A DNA stretch of 41,695 bases from CAYFQH01 sp964345215 (GTDB lineage: Bacteria; Bacillota; Clostridia; Christensenellales; Aristaeellaceae): NCBI GenBank assembly GCA_964345215.1, contig CAYFQH010000016.1, forward strand, positions 1 through 41,695, given 5' to 3'. The translations under genes were made by a program, and so were the position numbers. A model generated the notes under the pieces. The model was not told where the DNA came from. It ran no database searches and saw nothing but the letters and a program-made list of their open reading frames with translations. Positions 32,083 to 41,694 of this stretch are shown here, piece after piece (the stretch's first letter is position 1; every line of letters begins with the position of its first letter).

Positions 32083-32306
32083 TGAAAACCCTTGACTGTG
32101 TTTTAGGCTGGCCCTTACAAGAGGCCCAAGCTTATTTGTCCACCCTTGGCCTTGAGGCCACCGTTACAAAAACCATGCCTTTTAAACAACCCGTTAACGA
32201 ACAAGAAGGGGAGTATAGGGTGATTGCTTATCGGCAAGAAACCACCTCACCTTGCCTTATTGTTTCCTTTTTCCCCTTCGGTGTTGGCACTAACCCAGGG
32301 CTGTAA
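32082..32306 (+). CDS. Small PASTA-like protein between frr and uppS
   Basis: A 74-residue product whose first half, CVLGWPLQEAQAYLSTLGLE, fits the opening helix of a PASTA-type domain (V-G-x-x-L-x-x-A-x-x-x-L). No signal peptide or TM segment is visible. It starts one base before the end of frr (TAATG), so translation is probably coupled. Function is unknown; similar small ORFs next to uppS occur in some Clostridia, as far as I recall. Confidence 0.65.
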   Translation: MKTLDCVLGWPLQEAQAYLSTLGLEATVTKTMPFKQPVNEQEGEYRVIAYRQETTSPCLIVSFFPFGVGTNPGL

Positions 32307-32319
32307 CGGCTTTTTCTTT

Positions 32320-32353
32320 ATTATGCGCAGGCAGGCTCTTGCCTGCGCATAAT
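32320..32353 (+). promoter_or_regulatory. Perfect 14-bp stem-loop before uppS
   Basis: Positions 32320-32333 pair with 32340-32353 around GGCTCT. There is no T tract on the plus strand. The hairpin ends just before the uppS ribosome site TTGGAGG (32358-32364), so it could affect uppS translation or mRNA processing. Confidence 0.7.
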
Positions 32354-32369
32354 CATTTTGGAGGTAACC

Positions 32370-33113
32370 ATGGCACAAGCGTCCTTAATCGAAACCCTTG
32401 ATAAACAAAAACTACCTAATCATGTTGCCATTATTATGGACGGCAACGGCCGCTGGGCAAAAAAAAATGCAGTAAAGGTGGCCTTAGGCCACCAGCAGGG
32501 AGTAGAAGCCCTACGCGGCATTGTGCGCCTGAGCAGCGATATTGGGCTAAACGCCCTTACCTTGTATGCTTTTTCCACAGAAAACTGGTCACGCTCCAAA
32601 GAGGAAGTAGGCGCCTTAATGCAGCTGATTTTGCGTTTTTTCCGCTCTGAAATTAATGAGCTGAATGAAAACAACGTTGTGATTAATATTTTAGGCAATA
32701 CTGATGCTCTGCCCTCTCCTCAGCGCAAGGCCGTTCTTTCGGCCCAAGAACAAACAAAAAACAACACCGGCCTTTTTTTAAACATTGCCTTAAACTATGG
32801 CAGCCATGATGAAATGCTCCGGGCCGTAAAGCAAATTGCCCAAAAAGCAAAGGAAGGCCTTTTGACCATTGAAGATATTGATCAGAAAACATTTGAAGAT
32901 CATTTATATACTAAGGGCTTGCCCCCGGTAGACCTTTTAATCCGCACCAGCGGCGAACAGCGGCTAAGCAACTTCCTCCTTTTTCAATGTGCCTATGCGG
33001 AGCTTTCCTTTCCCCAAACCCTATGGCCTGATTTTACAAAGGAGGATTACTTGGAGGAGCTGTATAAGTTTACCCAAAGGCAGCGCCGCTTTGGAGGCCG
33101 CCCAAACTCTTAA
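32370..33113 (+). CDS. uppS: Undecaprenyl diphosphate synthase
   Basis: A 247-residue cis-prenyltransferase that makes the C55 lipid carrier for wall synthesis. Motifs: VAIIMDGNGRWAKK near the N-terminus, the TLYAFSTENWSR segment, FLNIALNYGSHDEM and LIRTSGEQRLSNFLLFQCAY. ATG 32370 follows TTGGAGGTAACC; the frame to 32358 lies in the ribosome site. The next gene is cdsA. Confidence 0.96.
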   Translation: MAQASLIETLDKQKLPNHVAIIMDGNGRWAKKNAVKVALGHQQGVEALRGIVRLSSDIGLNALTLYAFSTENWSRSKEEVGALMQLILRFFRSEINELNENNVVINILGNTDALPSPQRKAVLSAQEQTKNNTGLFLNIALNYGSHDEMLRAVKQIAQKAKEGLLTIEDIDQKTFEDHLYTKGLPPVDLLIRTSGEQRLSNFLLFQCAYAELSFPQTLWPDFTKEDYLEELYKFTQRQRRFGGRPNS

Positions 33114-33141
33114 TCACTTTTTTTGAAAGAAGGTGCCCTTT

Positions 33142-33957
33142 TTGCAAAGAATTTTAACCGGCGCAGTGCTTATTGCTTTGCTGATTCTTCTTGTTTCCAT
33201 TGGTGGTTGGTTTTTTGCCCTGGTAGCCATGGTCGCTTTGTGCATTGCCATGTATGAAGAATACCGGCTTTTGGCTGCTAAAAATTATCGGCTTGTAAGG
33301 TGGCCTGCTTTTTTCACCTGCATTATCAGTGTGCCTGTCATTATGATTTTTTCCCTTCAGGCCATTCTTCCCTTAATGCTTTTTGTCCTTTTAGCCATCA
33401 TTGCAACGGTTGTTTTTAGGCCCCAGCCCGACTTTAACGACATCCTTTATTCCTGCCTGCCGGTCTTGTCCATCTTGTTTCCGGGTATTTGCCTCATTAG
33501 TTTTATGCGGGTTGAACCCTATATTTTACAGCTTGTTTTAGTAGGCCTTGTATTTTTGGTAGCCGCCTTAGGCGATACCCTGGCCCTGGTGTTTGGCAAA
33601 CTCTTCGGGGGCAAAAAACTGGCCCCCAAGGTTAGTCCTAAAAAAACCATTTCCGGGGCCATTGGCGGCTTGATCGGCAGTGTGCTGGGGGCTTTGTTAG
33701 CTGGGGGCATCGGTGCCCTGGTATCCCCCCACCAAGTAGCCCTTCTCCCCTCCTTTGGGCAGTTGCTGGTCATCGGCCTTTTGGGCGGCGCTGCGGCCCA
33801 GCTGGGCGATTTGTTCGCTTCACTGTTTAAACGCCACTTAAATGCTAAAGATTTTGGCCACCTGTTCCCCGGTCATGGGGGCATGATGGACCGGTTAGAC
33901 AGCATTCTTTTTTCCGCTTTGGTGGTCTTTGTTTTTCACTGTATGTATATGATTTAG
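33142..33957 (+). CDS. cdsA: Phosphatidate cytidylyltransferase (CDP-diacylglycerol synthase)
   Basis: A 271-residue integral membrane protein with about eight TM helices. The CTP-transferase signature is seen at GDLFASLFKRHLNAKDFG followed by LFPGHGGMMDRLDS; a upstream SPKKTISGAIGG loop is also typical. TTG 33142 (MQRILTG...) is preferred because GAAGGTG lies six bases upstream; GTG 33133 is the alternative. It makes CDP-diacylglycerol for phospholipid synthesis. Confidence 0.93.
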   Translation: MQRILTGAVLIALLILLVSIGGWFFALVAMVALCIAMYEEYRLLAAKNYRLVRWPAFFTCIISVPVIMIFSLQAILPLMLFVLLAIIATVVFRPQPDFNDILYSCLPVLSILFPGICLISFMRVEPYILQLVLVGLVFLVAALGDTLALVFGKLFGGKKLAPKVSPKKTISGAIGGLIGSVLGALLAGGIGALVSPHQVALLPSFGQLLVIGLLGGAAAQLGDLFASLFKRHLNAKDFGHLFPGHGGMMDRLDSILFSALVVFVFHCMYMI

Positions 33958-33974
33958 GTTGCTTTGAGGACGAT

Positions 33975-35126
33975 ATGAAAAAAAAGTTGATTATATTGGG
34001 TTCCACAGGTTCAATTGGATGCCAAACCCTGAACATGGTTCGCCGCTACCCCGAGCTGTTTGAAGTTGTAGCCCTTACAGCCCACCAAAACAGCGCCCGG
34101 CTCTTTGAACAAGTACGGGAATTTACCCCGGCCTTTGCAGGGCTTACAGGTACATTTACAGCTTTCACACCCCCTGGCGACCTGGGGTTTTGCCAGTTTG
34201 AAACAGGTCCCGAGGCCATGGAAAAGGCTGTTCGCACGGTATTTTGCCATGGTGTAATGGTTGCGGTAACAGGTGTTGCCGGCCTTGGCCCTGTAATGAC
34301 GGCCATTGAACAAAAACGAACTGTTTTACTGGCCAATAAAGAGACCCTGGTAACAGGCGGCCCCTTTGTAATGGAGGCGGCGAAAAATAACGGTGTGATG
34401 ATCTTTCCCGTAGACAGTGAGCATAGTGCCATTTTCCAGTGTCTTCAAGGGGCCCAGGGCAACCCAATTGACAAAATTTACTTAACCGCCTCCGGCGGTC
34501 CCTTCCGCACCTGGGCCAAAGAAGATATTCTAAAAGCAACCAAGGCCCAGGCTTTAAATCACCCTAATTGGTCCATGGGCCAAAAGATTACCATCGACTC
34601 TGCCACCCTTTTTAATAAAGCCCTTGAAGTGATTGAAGCCCGCTGGCTTTTTGATGTACCAAGCGAGCAGATTGAGGTATGGATTCACCCTCAAAGCATC
34701 CTCCATTCTGCTGTTGGCTTTAAAGATGGGGGCATCATTGCCCAAATGGGCATTCCCAGCATGCACCTGCCTATTTTATATGCCATGGCCTACCCTAAGC
34801 GCTTGCCCACAGGAGACCGGCCCTTAACCTTAAAAGACCTGGCCTCCCTCACTTTTGAGCCCGGGGATCCCACGCGCTTTACTGCTTTAAAAATTGTGCG
34901 GGACTGCCTAAAAGCAGGCAACGGAGCTTGCTGCGTCATGAATGCAGCCAATGAAGTGGCTGTAGATGCCTTTTTAAAAGATAAAATTACCTTTGGCCAA
35001 ATACCCGACCTGGTTCAAAAAACCTTGGACAAAGCCGCCATCACCACCCTTCGTACCTTTGAACAGGTGCTGGAGGCGGACGCAAAATCACGAAATATTG
35101 CACAGCAGCTGCTGCTGGCTCTGTAA
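33975..35126 (+). CDS. dxr: 1-deoxy-D-xylulose-5-phosphate reductoisomerase
   Basis: A 383-residue MEP-pathway enzyme (NADPH-dependent). Motifs: IILGSTGSIGCQTL, VLLANKETLVTGG, PVDSEHSAIFQCLQG, LTASGGPFRTW, and KITIDSATLFNKALEVIEA. The segment after HPQSILHS reads AVGFKDGGIIAQMGIPSM instead of the usual V-x-[YF]-x-DGSVLAQLG-x-PDM, so a flexible-loop region is somewhat divergent. TGAGGACGAT precedes the ATG, and the gene lies 17 bp after cdsA. Confidence 0.95.
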   Translation: MKKKLIILGSTGSIGCQTLNMVRRYPELFEVVALTAHQNSARLFEQVREFTPAFAGLTGTFTAFTPPGDLGFCQFETGPEAMEKAVRTVFCHGVMVAVTGVAGLGPVMTAIEQKRTVLLANKETLVTGGPFVMEAAKNNGVMIFPVDSEHSAIFQCLQGAQGNPIDKIYLTASGGPFRTWAKEDILKATKAQALNHPNWSMGQKITIDSATLFNKALEVIEARWLFDVPSEQIEVWIHPQSILHSAVGFKDGGIIAQMGIPSMHLPILYAMAYPKRLPTGDRPLTLKDLASLTFEPGDPTRFTALKIVRDCLKAGNGACCVMNAANEVAVDAFLKDKITFGQIPDLVQKTLDKAAITTLRTFEQVLEADAKSRNIAQQLLLAL

Positions 35127-35144
35127 TTTTGAAAGGACAATCCT

Positions 35145-36236
35145 ATGACAACATTGTTTTTTATTTTACTTGCCATTTTGCTTCTTGGTATTTTAATTAC
35201 CATCCACGAGCTGGGGCATTTTGTTGCCGCCCGCCTTACCCGCATTCCTGTTGAAGAGTTTGCCATCGGCTTTGGGCCCAAGCTTTTGGGCTGGAAAAGC
35301 AAAAAACACGCGACCGTCTTTTCTCTTCGTGCTCTTCCTCTAGGGGGCTTTTGTGCCTTTTACGGGGAAGATGACCCTGATGGAGGAGAAAAACTGGAGC
35401 ATCCGGAGTGGAGCTTGAACAACTTTGCCGTTTGGCGCCGATTTATCGTTATTTTAATGGGCCCAGTTATGAACTTTGTATTGGCCTTTGTGGTGGCCCT
35501 TAGTTTCTTCTTTTTTGCTGGAGCCTCTGTACCTGCCTCCCCGGGGATTGCCAGCGTATCTAAAAATACCCCGGCCTACGAAGCAGGGCTCCAGCCCGGC
35601 GACCAGTTTGTATCCATCAACGGCAGTGTCATTTTACCTGACGCAGGCCTTGATGAAATTCAAAAACTGATCCGTGCCGGTGAAGGGCGGCCTGCTGATA
35701 TTAAAATTTTACGAGGGAATGAGACTCTTTCCTTTACCATTGCCCCCCAGTTTAATGAAAAAGAAAACCTTTACTCAATCGGCATTGGTATCACCTATTT
35801 AGGCACCAGCGGGGAACGAATTCCCCTCACCTTTACCCAGGCCGCACAAAACAGTTGGTATACCTGTGTGAACTCCAGCACCCTCATCTTAAAAACCTTT
35901 GGCAACCTCTTAAAAACTGGCGAAGGCTTTGATCAAATGGCAGGCCCTGTTGGCACTATTGATTTAATTTCAAAACAAACCCGCCAGTTTGGCTTTGAGG
36001 GCTTTGTTTCTTTACTAATTATGATTTCAATTAACTTAGGGCTATTTAACCTCTTCCCTATTCCCGGCCTTGACGGCAGCCGCCTTATTTTTTTACTGGC
36101 TGAAAAAGTGTGCAGCTGGTTCGGAGTTAAAATCAACCGAAAATTTGAAGCCATTGTTCATCTTTCAGGCTTTTTTCTGATGATCGGCCTGGCTGTATTT
36201 TTTACCTATAAAGATATTTTACGTATTTTCTCTTAA
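35145..36236 (+). CDS. rseP: Site-2 intramembrane metalloprotease RseP/RasP
   Basis: A 363-residue membrane protease. Catalytic HELGH is in ITIHELGHFVAARL near residue 20, followed by EFAIGFGPKLLG. One PDZ domain lies in the middle (SKNTPAYEAGLQPGDQFVSI), and the C-terminal zinc-ligand region is NLFPIPGLDGSRLIF, where the family's third ligand Asp is present. It cleaves TM anti-sigma factors and similar proteins in relatives. A link to the sigma/anti-sigma pair at 846-2477 is possible but unproven. AAAGGACAATCCT precedes the ATG. Confidence 0.95.
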   Translation: MTTLFFILLAILLLGILITIHELGHFVAARLTRIPVEEFAIGFGPKLLGWKSKKHATVFSLRALPLGGFCAFYGEDDPDGGEKLEHPEWSLNNFAVWRRFIVILMGPVMNFVLAFVVALSFFFFAGASVPASPGIASVSKNTPAYEAGLQPGDQFVSINGSVILPDAGLDEIQKLIRAGEGRPADIKILRGNETLSFTIAPQFNEKENLYSIGIGITYLGTSGERIPLTFTQAAQNSWYTCVNSSTLILKTFGNLLKTGEGFDQMAGPVGTIDLISKQTRQFGFEGFVSLLIMISINLGLFNLFPIPGLDGSRLIFLLAEKVCSWFGVKINRKFEAIVHLSGFFLMIGLAVFFTYKDILRIFS

Positions 36237-36260
36237 GTCTAATATAATAAAGGAGCCCTT

Positions 36261-37331
36261 ATGACAAAGCAAGTATTTGCAGGAACCCTGCCCATCGGCG
36301 GCGGTGCTCCTGTTTCCATACAATCTATGACCAATACCGATACTAAAAACAGCAGCGCTACCCTTGGGCAAATTAAAGCCCTGGCTCAGGCAGGCTGCGA
36401 CTTGGTGCGGGTTTCTGTATACGACCAGCAGGGGGCCCAGGCTGTACGGGCCCTGGTGGATCAAAGCCCTGTGCCCCTGGTGGCCGACATTCATTTTGAT
36501 TACCGCCTGGCCATCACCGCTATGGAAAACGGCATTCATAAACTGCGCATTAACCCCGGCAACATCGGCAGTGAAGCAAAGGTTGCTCAGGTGGTGGCTT
36601 GTGCTAAAAAACACCATATTCCTCTTCGTATCGGGGTTAACAGCGGCTCTTTAGAAAAAGATATTTTAGCCCGGGATGGCAGGCCCACAGCCCAGGGGCT
36701 GGTGGACAGCGCCCTTTACCACGCCCGCATTTTAGAAAAACACCACTTTGATCAAATTGTTTTATCCATGAAATCAAGCGACGTACCCATGACTGTGCAG
36801 GCTTACCAACTTGCCAGCAAAGCCTGCCATTATCCCCTGCACATTGGTGTAACCGAAGCAGGACTTCCAGGCCAGGGCCATATTAAAAGTGCCGTGGCCT
36901 TAGGTTCCTTGCTCCTTAATGGTATTGGAGACACCATGCGGGTATCCCTGACCGGCTCCCCCATCCCTGAAGCGAAGGCTGCCCTTGATATTTTGTACGC
37001 AGTGGGACTTCGTAAAAAAGGTATTGAACTCATTTCCTGCCCTACCTGCGGACGCAGCGCTATTGATGTGGAAACCCTGGCCAAAAGAGTTGAAGAAGAG
37101 TTGGCTTATATTACCCTTCCCCTAAAGGTAGCAGTAATGGGGTGTGTGGTAAACGGTCCCGGTGAAGCGAAAGAGGCAGATGTAGGCATAGCTGGCGGGG
37201 GGGGCGGTGCCGGTGCCTTGTTTATTAAAGGGCGTCCGCCACAAAAGGTACAAGGGGATTTAGCCCAAATTTTAATTGACACAGTAAAAGCAATTGCACA
37301 GGAACGGATGAATCAAACCCATGGCAACTAA
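36261..37331 (+). CDS. ispG: 4-hydroxy-3-methylbut-2-enyl diphosphate synthase
   Basis: A 356-residue iron-sulfur enzyme of the MEP pathway. Motifs: PVSIQSMTNTDT, ADIHFDYRLA, KLRINPGNIG, LRIGVNSGSLEKDIL, LHIGVTEAG, the cluster-binding ISCPTCGRSAID and MGCVVNGPGEAKEADVG. The length is typical of the Gram-positive form. AAAGGAGCCCTT precedes the ATG. Its last 11 bp overlap polC. Confidence 0.96.
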   Translation: MTKQVFAGTLPIGGGAPVSIQSMTNTDTKNSSATLGQIKALAQAGCDLVRVSVYDQQGAQAVRALVDQSPVPLVADIHFDYRLAITAMENGIHKLRINPGNIGSEAKVAQVVACAKKHHIPLRIGVNSGSLEKDILARDGRPTAQGLVDSALYHARILEKHHFDQIVLSMKSSDVPMTVQAYQLASKACHYPLHIGVTEAGLPGQGHIKSAVALGSLLLNGIGDTMRVSLTGSPIPEAKAALDILYAVGLRKKGIELISCPTCGRSAIDVETLAKRVEEELAYITLPLKVAVMGCVVNGPGEAKEADVGIAGGGGGAGALFIKGRPPQKVQGDLAQILIDTVKAIAQERMNQTHGN

Positions 37332-40300
37332 CCATCAAGAAATATTATCCCTTTTATGTAAGGGCCTTCCCCATTTAGAGGGAAAATTATCGGTTGAAAA
37401 AATTCTCTATAAAAAAAATCAAAATCGTGTTTACTTTACCTTTTTATCCGATGTACTGGTTGAATCGAAGGATTATTTGCTCCTTTTAAAAGCCCTTAAA
37501 AAGCAATACCCAGGCCTTAACATTGCCCTTCGTGTTGCAAGCCCTAGCTTAGGGCAGGATTTTTTACAGCATATTAACCGATACAAACCGGTTTTAACCG
37601 ATTTTTTGGTACGTACCTATCCCAGCGCCAAAGCCTGGCTAAACCTTATCGACTGGGAGGTTACAGCCAACCAAGTTGTTTTAACTTTTCCAGATGACTT
37701 CTCGATGGGCTTTATGAAGCGAAGCGACATTTCGTCTAAGCTGGCCAAGGCCATTTGGAATATTTTCAGGCTGGAACTGCCGGTAGAACTGCGGGTAAAA
37801 GGGAACCAGGAAGCCCGTATTGAAGCCTTGATTAAAGAGCGAGAAGCAGCCATGACCAAAGAGCAGGAGGCTTTTTCTACCTTAGCTCAGACAAGCAGCC
37901 AGGCTCCAAAACAAAAAAGAGGAGCCCGCAACCCGGCCAATATTTGCGGCCGGGGTATTGCCGACCCCAGCGTTCCCATAAGTGAACTGGCCAACGATTC
38001 GGGCCTTGTTACCATTGAAGGCGAAATTGTAGCCGCCGAAAAAAAGATTTTAAAAGGGGGCGAGTTGCTGCTTGTTACCTTTGCCGTAACCGATTATACA
38101 TCCACCATTGCCTGTAAGCTTTTTTTGCGCTACCGAAAGCGCCCCTTTAACAAAAAGGCTGAGGAAGTAGATGAAGTCCCCATTACCGCCGAAGAGCGGG
38201 AAGCAGTAGATCGGGTTGCCCAACGCATTGAAAAAGGTGAATTTGTAAAAATCCGGGGCGAATGTGCCTATGATAGCTTTGCCAGGGAAATTGTAATCAG
38301 CGTGCGGGATATGGTTGAAATTCCCAAGCAGGCACGACTGGATACCGCCGATGAAAAACGTATTGAACTGCACATGCACACCCACATGAGTGCCATGGAT
38401 GCCTTAACTCCGCCGGATAAGCTTATTGCCCAAGCAGCCAAATGGGGGCACCCTGCCGTAGCCATTACCGACCATGGAGTGCTTCAAGCTTTCCCGGCGG
38501 CCTTTTCTGCTGCAAAAAAGCATAATATAAAACTATTGCCTGGGGTGGAAGGATATTTAACAGAAGAGAACCCCATTGTTGAAAATGTAAAAAATCAACC
38601 GCTGGATACACCCATTGTTGTGCTGGACTTTGAAACCACGGGATTGAACACCAAAACCGATCGAATTATTGAAATTGGTGCTGTAAAACTTTATCGCCAT
38701 ACCATCATCGACAGCTACGGTACCCTGGTAAACCCTCGGGTCTCACTACAACCCATCATCACAAAAATTACAGGTATTACCGATATGATGCTGGCCGACC
38801 AGCCCACCATTGAGCAAACCATTCCAAAATTGCTGGAATTTATTGGTGACTGCCCTATTGCCGCTCACAATGCCTCCTTTGATGTAGGCATGCTTGAAAG
38901 TGAACTAAAGCGGCAGAATCTGAGCCTTGACGTAGCCCAAATTGATACCCTGAACTTTTCAAGAAAGCTCTTTCCCCAGCTTCGCAGCTATAAGTTAAAG
39001 GCCCTGTGCAAGTTCCTAGGCGTTAGCTTAAAAGATGCCCACCGGGCCGTAAATGATGCCACAGCCACAGCCCTGTGCCTTGATAAAATGCTTAAAAAAG
39101 TTTTTGAAGCAGGGGGCAGCCAGCTTTCCCATATCGACCAATTGATCCAAGGAGGGGCCCTTGGGGAGCGAAGCCATATTATTTTACTGGCTGCTACCCA
39201 AAAGGGAATGGAGAACCTCAACCATTTGGTTTCCATCAGCCACTTGGAGTATTTTCAAAAGCGGCCCCACATTCCAAAACCTCTTTTGCAAAAGTACCGG
39301 GAGGGCCTTATTGTAGGCTCGGCTTGCGAGTCGGGCGAACTGTTTCGAGCGGTTTTAAAAGGCCGGCCAGAAGAGCAGCTTAAAAAAATTGCCCGGTTTT
39401 ACGATTATTTGGAAATACAGCCTGTTGGTAATAATGCTTTTTTACTGCGCAACGGCCTTGCAGCCGACGAGAACGAACTGCGCCAGTTTAACCATACCAT
39501 TGTTGCCCTAGGCGAAAAACTAGGCATCCCGGTTTGCGCTACGGGGGACGTACACTTTTTAGACCCCAAGGATGCCATTTGCCGGGCTATTATTCAAGCC
39601 GGCCAGGGGTACTCCGATAGCGATGAGCAGCCTCCCCTCTACTTTAAAACCACCGATGAAATGCTTGCCGAGTTCGCCTACCTGGGTAAAGAAAAGGCCT
39701 ACGAAGTGGTTATTACCAACCCGCGCAAAATTGCAGACCGGGTAGAGAACTTGACTCTCTTTCCCAAGCACCCTAAGGGAGAAGAAACCTTTCAGCCTCT
39801 TTGGGAAACAGCTGCCAACGATATTGAAACCATGTCCTGGAATAAAGCCAAAAGCCTTTACGGAGAAGAGCTGCCCCAGGTGGTTATAAAACGCCTTGAA
39901 AAAGAGCTGGGCTCCATTATTGGCTACGGCTTTGCCACCCTGTATATGATTGCCCATCTGCTGGTTAAAAAATCCCTGGACGACGGCTATGTTGTCGGCT
40001 CCCGGGGCTCGGTAGGTTCTTCCTTTGTTGCCACCATGTGCGGCATTACCGAGGTCAACCCCCTGCCCCCCCATTACCGCTGCAGCCACTGCCAAATTGG
40101 AGATTTTAACGTTGAAAAAGAAAAATATAAGGTAGGCCCCGACCTGCCCGACAAGGCCTGCCCCACCTGTGGCAAACCTCTGATTAAAGACGGTTTTGAC
40201 ATTCCTTTTGAAGTGTTTTTGGGCTTTAAAGGCGACAAGGTACCCGATATCGATCTAAACTTCTCCGGAGTTTATCAGCCCAAAGCTCACACCTATGTAG

Positions 40301-41694
40301 AAGCACTTTTTGGTGAAGGCCATGTGTTCAGAGCCGGCACCATTTCTGCCTTGGCTGACAAAACTGCTTACGGTTATGTCAGCAAATATTTTGAAGAACG
40401 GGATATCTATGTGAGTAATGCTGAAAAAGACCGTTTGGTCGCCGGCTGTGTAGGAGTGAAGCGCACCACAGGCCAGCACCCGGGGGGGATGGTGGTGGTA
40501 CCTCAAGAGTATGATGTATACCAATTTACCGCCATTCAGCACCCAGCCGACGATAAGGAAAGCGGCACCATTACCACCCACTACGACTTTAACTCCATGC
40601 ACGATATTTTGGTAAAGCTGGATATCTTGGGCCATGATGATCCGACCATGATCCACATGCTAGAGCGGTTAACGGGGGTTTCCTATCAAAGCATCCCCCT
40701 GGGAGATCCAAAGGTCATGGGCCTGTTTCAAAGCCCTGAACCTTTGGGTGTAACCCCCCAGCAGATTAACTCCACCAAGGGAACCTACGGGGTGCCTGAG
40801 TTTGGCACCGCCTTTGTGCAGCAAATGCTGGAGGATACAAAGCCCTCTACCATGGAGGAATTAATCCGTATTTCGGGGCTAAGTCACGGCACCGACGTTT
40901 GGCTTGGCAATGCCAGGGATTTGATTACCTCTGGTACTGCCGTATTGTCAGAATGTATTTGCACAAGGGACGATATTATGAATACCTTAATCGCCACAGG
41001 GCTTGAGAGCAAAATGTCCTTTGATATTATGGAGAGTGTGCGTAAGGGCCGGGGGCTTACCCCTCAAATGGAAGAGGCCATGGTCAAGGGCAATGTGCCC
41101 GGCTGGTTTATTGAAAGCTGTAAAAAAATCAAGTATATGTTCCCTAAGGGCCACGCAGTGGCCTATGTAACCATGGCGCTGCGCATTGCCTGGTACAAGG
41201 TTTATCACCCTCTGGCCTACTATGCCGCCTACTTTACTGTACGAGGCGATGGTTTTGACTCCTCCCGCATGCTTCTTTCGGCTGATGTGATTCAGTCGAT
41301 GTTAAACGACATTGAAGCTGCCCAGCAAGAAGGAAAAAATGGTTTTAAGGAAAAAATTACCGCCAAAGAAAAAGAAGAGGCCACAGCCCTTGAAGTTGTT
41401 CTTGAAATGCTGCGGCGGGGCTTTTCCTTTTTGCCGGTAGACTTATATAAAAGCCACGTAAGCGAGTTTTTAATCGAAGAAGGTGCCCTGCGCGTTCCCT
41501 TTACCTCTGTTGGAGGCCTTGGAGCTGCAGCAGCTGAAGCCATTGCCAGGGAGCGGGAAACCCCATTTTTATCCATTGAAGACCTAAAAAACCGCACCCG
41601 TATCTCTACCGCCGTTATTGACACCCTCAAAGAACAGGGCTGTTTAAATCATCTTAGCGCCACCAGCCAGGTAGATTTATTCTCACTTTTGTAA
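37321..41694 (+). CDS. polC: DNA polymerase III alpha subunit, PolC type
   Basis: A complete 1457-residue Gram-positive replicative polymerase, ending four-codon-short of the window edge (TAA at 41692). Order of domains: N-terminal part, OB-fold (about 230-330, TIEGEIVAAEKK), PHP (from about 346, ELHMHTHMSAMD), inserted 3'-5' exonuclease (about 430-600, VVLDFETTGLNTKTDRIIEIG, with ExoIII HNASFD), then the polymerase core: GSRGSVGSSFVATM near 892, a zinc-binding pair CSHCQ near 920 and CPTCGK near 946, and the catalytic aspartates in PDIDLNFSG near 976. ATG 37321 overlaps ispG, with no strong ribosome site, so it is probably coupled to ispG translation. Confidence 0.97.
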   Translation: MATNHQEILSLLCKGLPHLEGKLSVEKILYKKNQNRVYFTFLSDVLVESKDYLLLLKALKKQYPGLNIALRVASPSLGQDFLQHINRYKPVLTDFLVRTYPSAKAWLNLIDWEVTANQVVLTFPDDFSMGFMKRSDISSKLAKAIWNIFRLELPVELRVKGNQEARIEALIKEREAAMTKEQEAFSTLAQTSSQAPKQKRGARNPANICGRGIADPSVPISELANDSGLVTIEGEIVAAEKKILKGGELLLVTFAVTDYTSTIACKLFLRYRKRPFNKKAEEVDEVPITAEEREAVDRVAQRIEKGEFVKIRGECAYDSFAREIVISVRDMVEIPKQARLDTADEKRIELHMHTHMSAMDALTPPDKLIAQAAKWGHPAVAITDHGVLQAFPAAFSAAKKHNIKLLPGVEGYLTEENPIVENVKNQPLDTPIVVLDFETTGLNTKTDRIIEIGAVKLYRHTIIDSYGTLVNPRVSLQPIITKITGITDMMLADQPTIEQTIPKLLEFIGDCPIAAHNASFDVGMLESELKRQNLSLDVAQIDTLNFSRKLFPQLRSYKLKALCKFLGVSLKDAHRAVNDATATALCLDKMLKKVFEAGGSQLSHIDQLIQGGALGERSHIILLAATQKGMENLNHLVSISHLEYFQKRPHIPKPLLQKYREGLIVGSACESGELFRAVLKGRPEEQLKKIARFYDYLEIQPVGNNAFLLRNGLAADENELRQFNHTIVALGEKLGIPVCATGDVHFLDPKDAICRAIIQAGQGYSDSDEQPPLYFKTTDEMLAEFAYLGKEKAYEVVITNPRKIADRVENLTLFPKHPKGEETFQPLWETAANDIETMSWNKAKSLYGEELPQVVIKRLEKELGSIIGYGFATLYMIAHLLVKKSLDDGYVVGSRGSVGSSFVATMCGITEVNPLPPHYRCSHCQIGDFNVEKEKYKVGPDLPDKACPTCGKPLIKDGFDIPFEVFLGFKGDKVPDIDLNFSGVYQPKAHTYVEALFGEGHVFRAGTISALADKTAYGYVSKYFEERDIYVSNAEKDRLVAGCVGVKRTTGQHPGGMVVVPQEYDVYQFTAIQHPADDKESGTITTHYDFNSMHDILVKLDILGHDDPTMIHMLERLTGVSYQSIPLGDPKVMGLFQSPEPLGVTPQQINSTKGTYGVPEFGTAFVQQMLEDTKPSTMEELIRISGLSHGTDVWLGNARDLITSGTAVLSECICTRDDIMNTLIATGLESKMSFDIMESVRKGRGLTPQMEEAMVKGNVPGWFIESCKKIKYMFPKGHAVAYVTMALRIAWYKVYHPLAYYAAYFTVRGDGFDSSRMLLSADVIQSMLNDIEAAQQEGKNGFKEKITAKEKEEATALEVVLEMLRRGFSFLPVDLYKSHVSEFLIEEGALRVPFTSVGGLGAAAAEAIARERETPFLSIEDLKNRTRISTAVIDTLKEQGCLNHLSATSQVDLFSLL

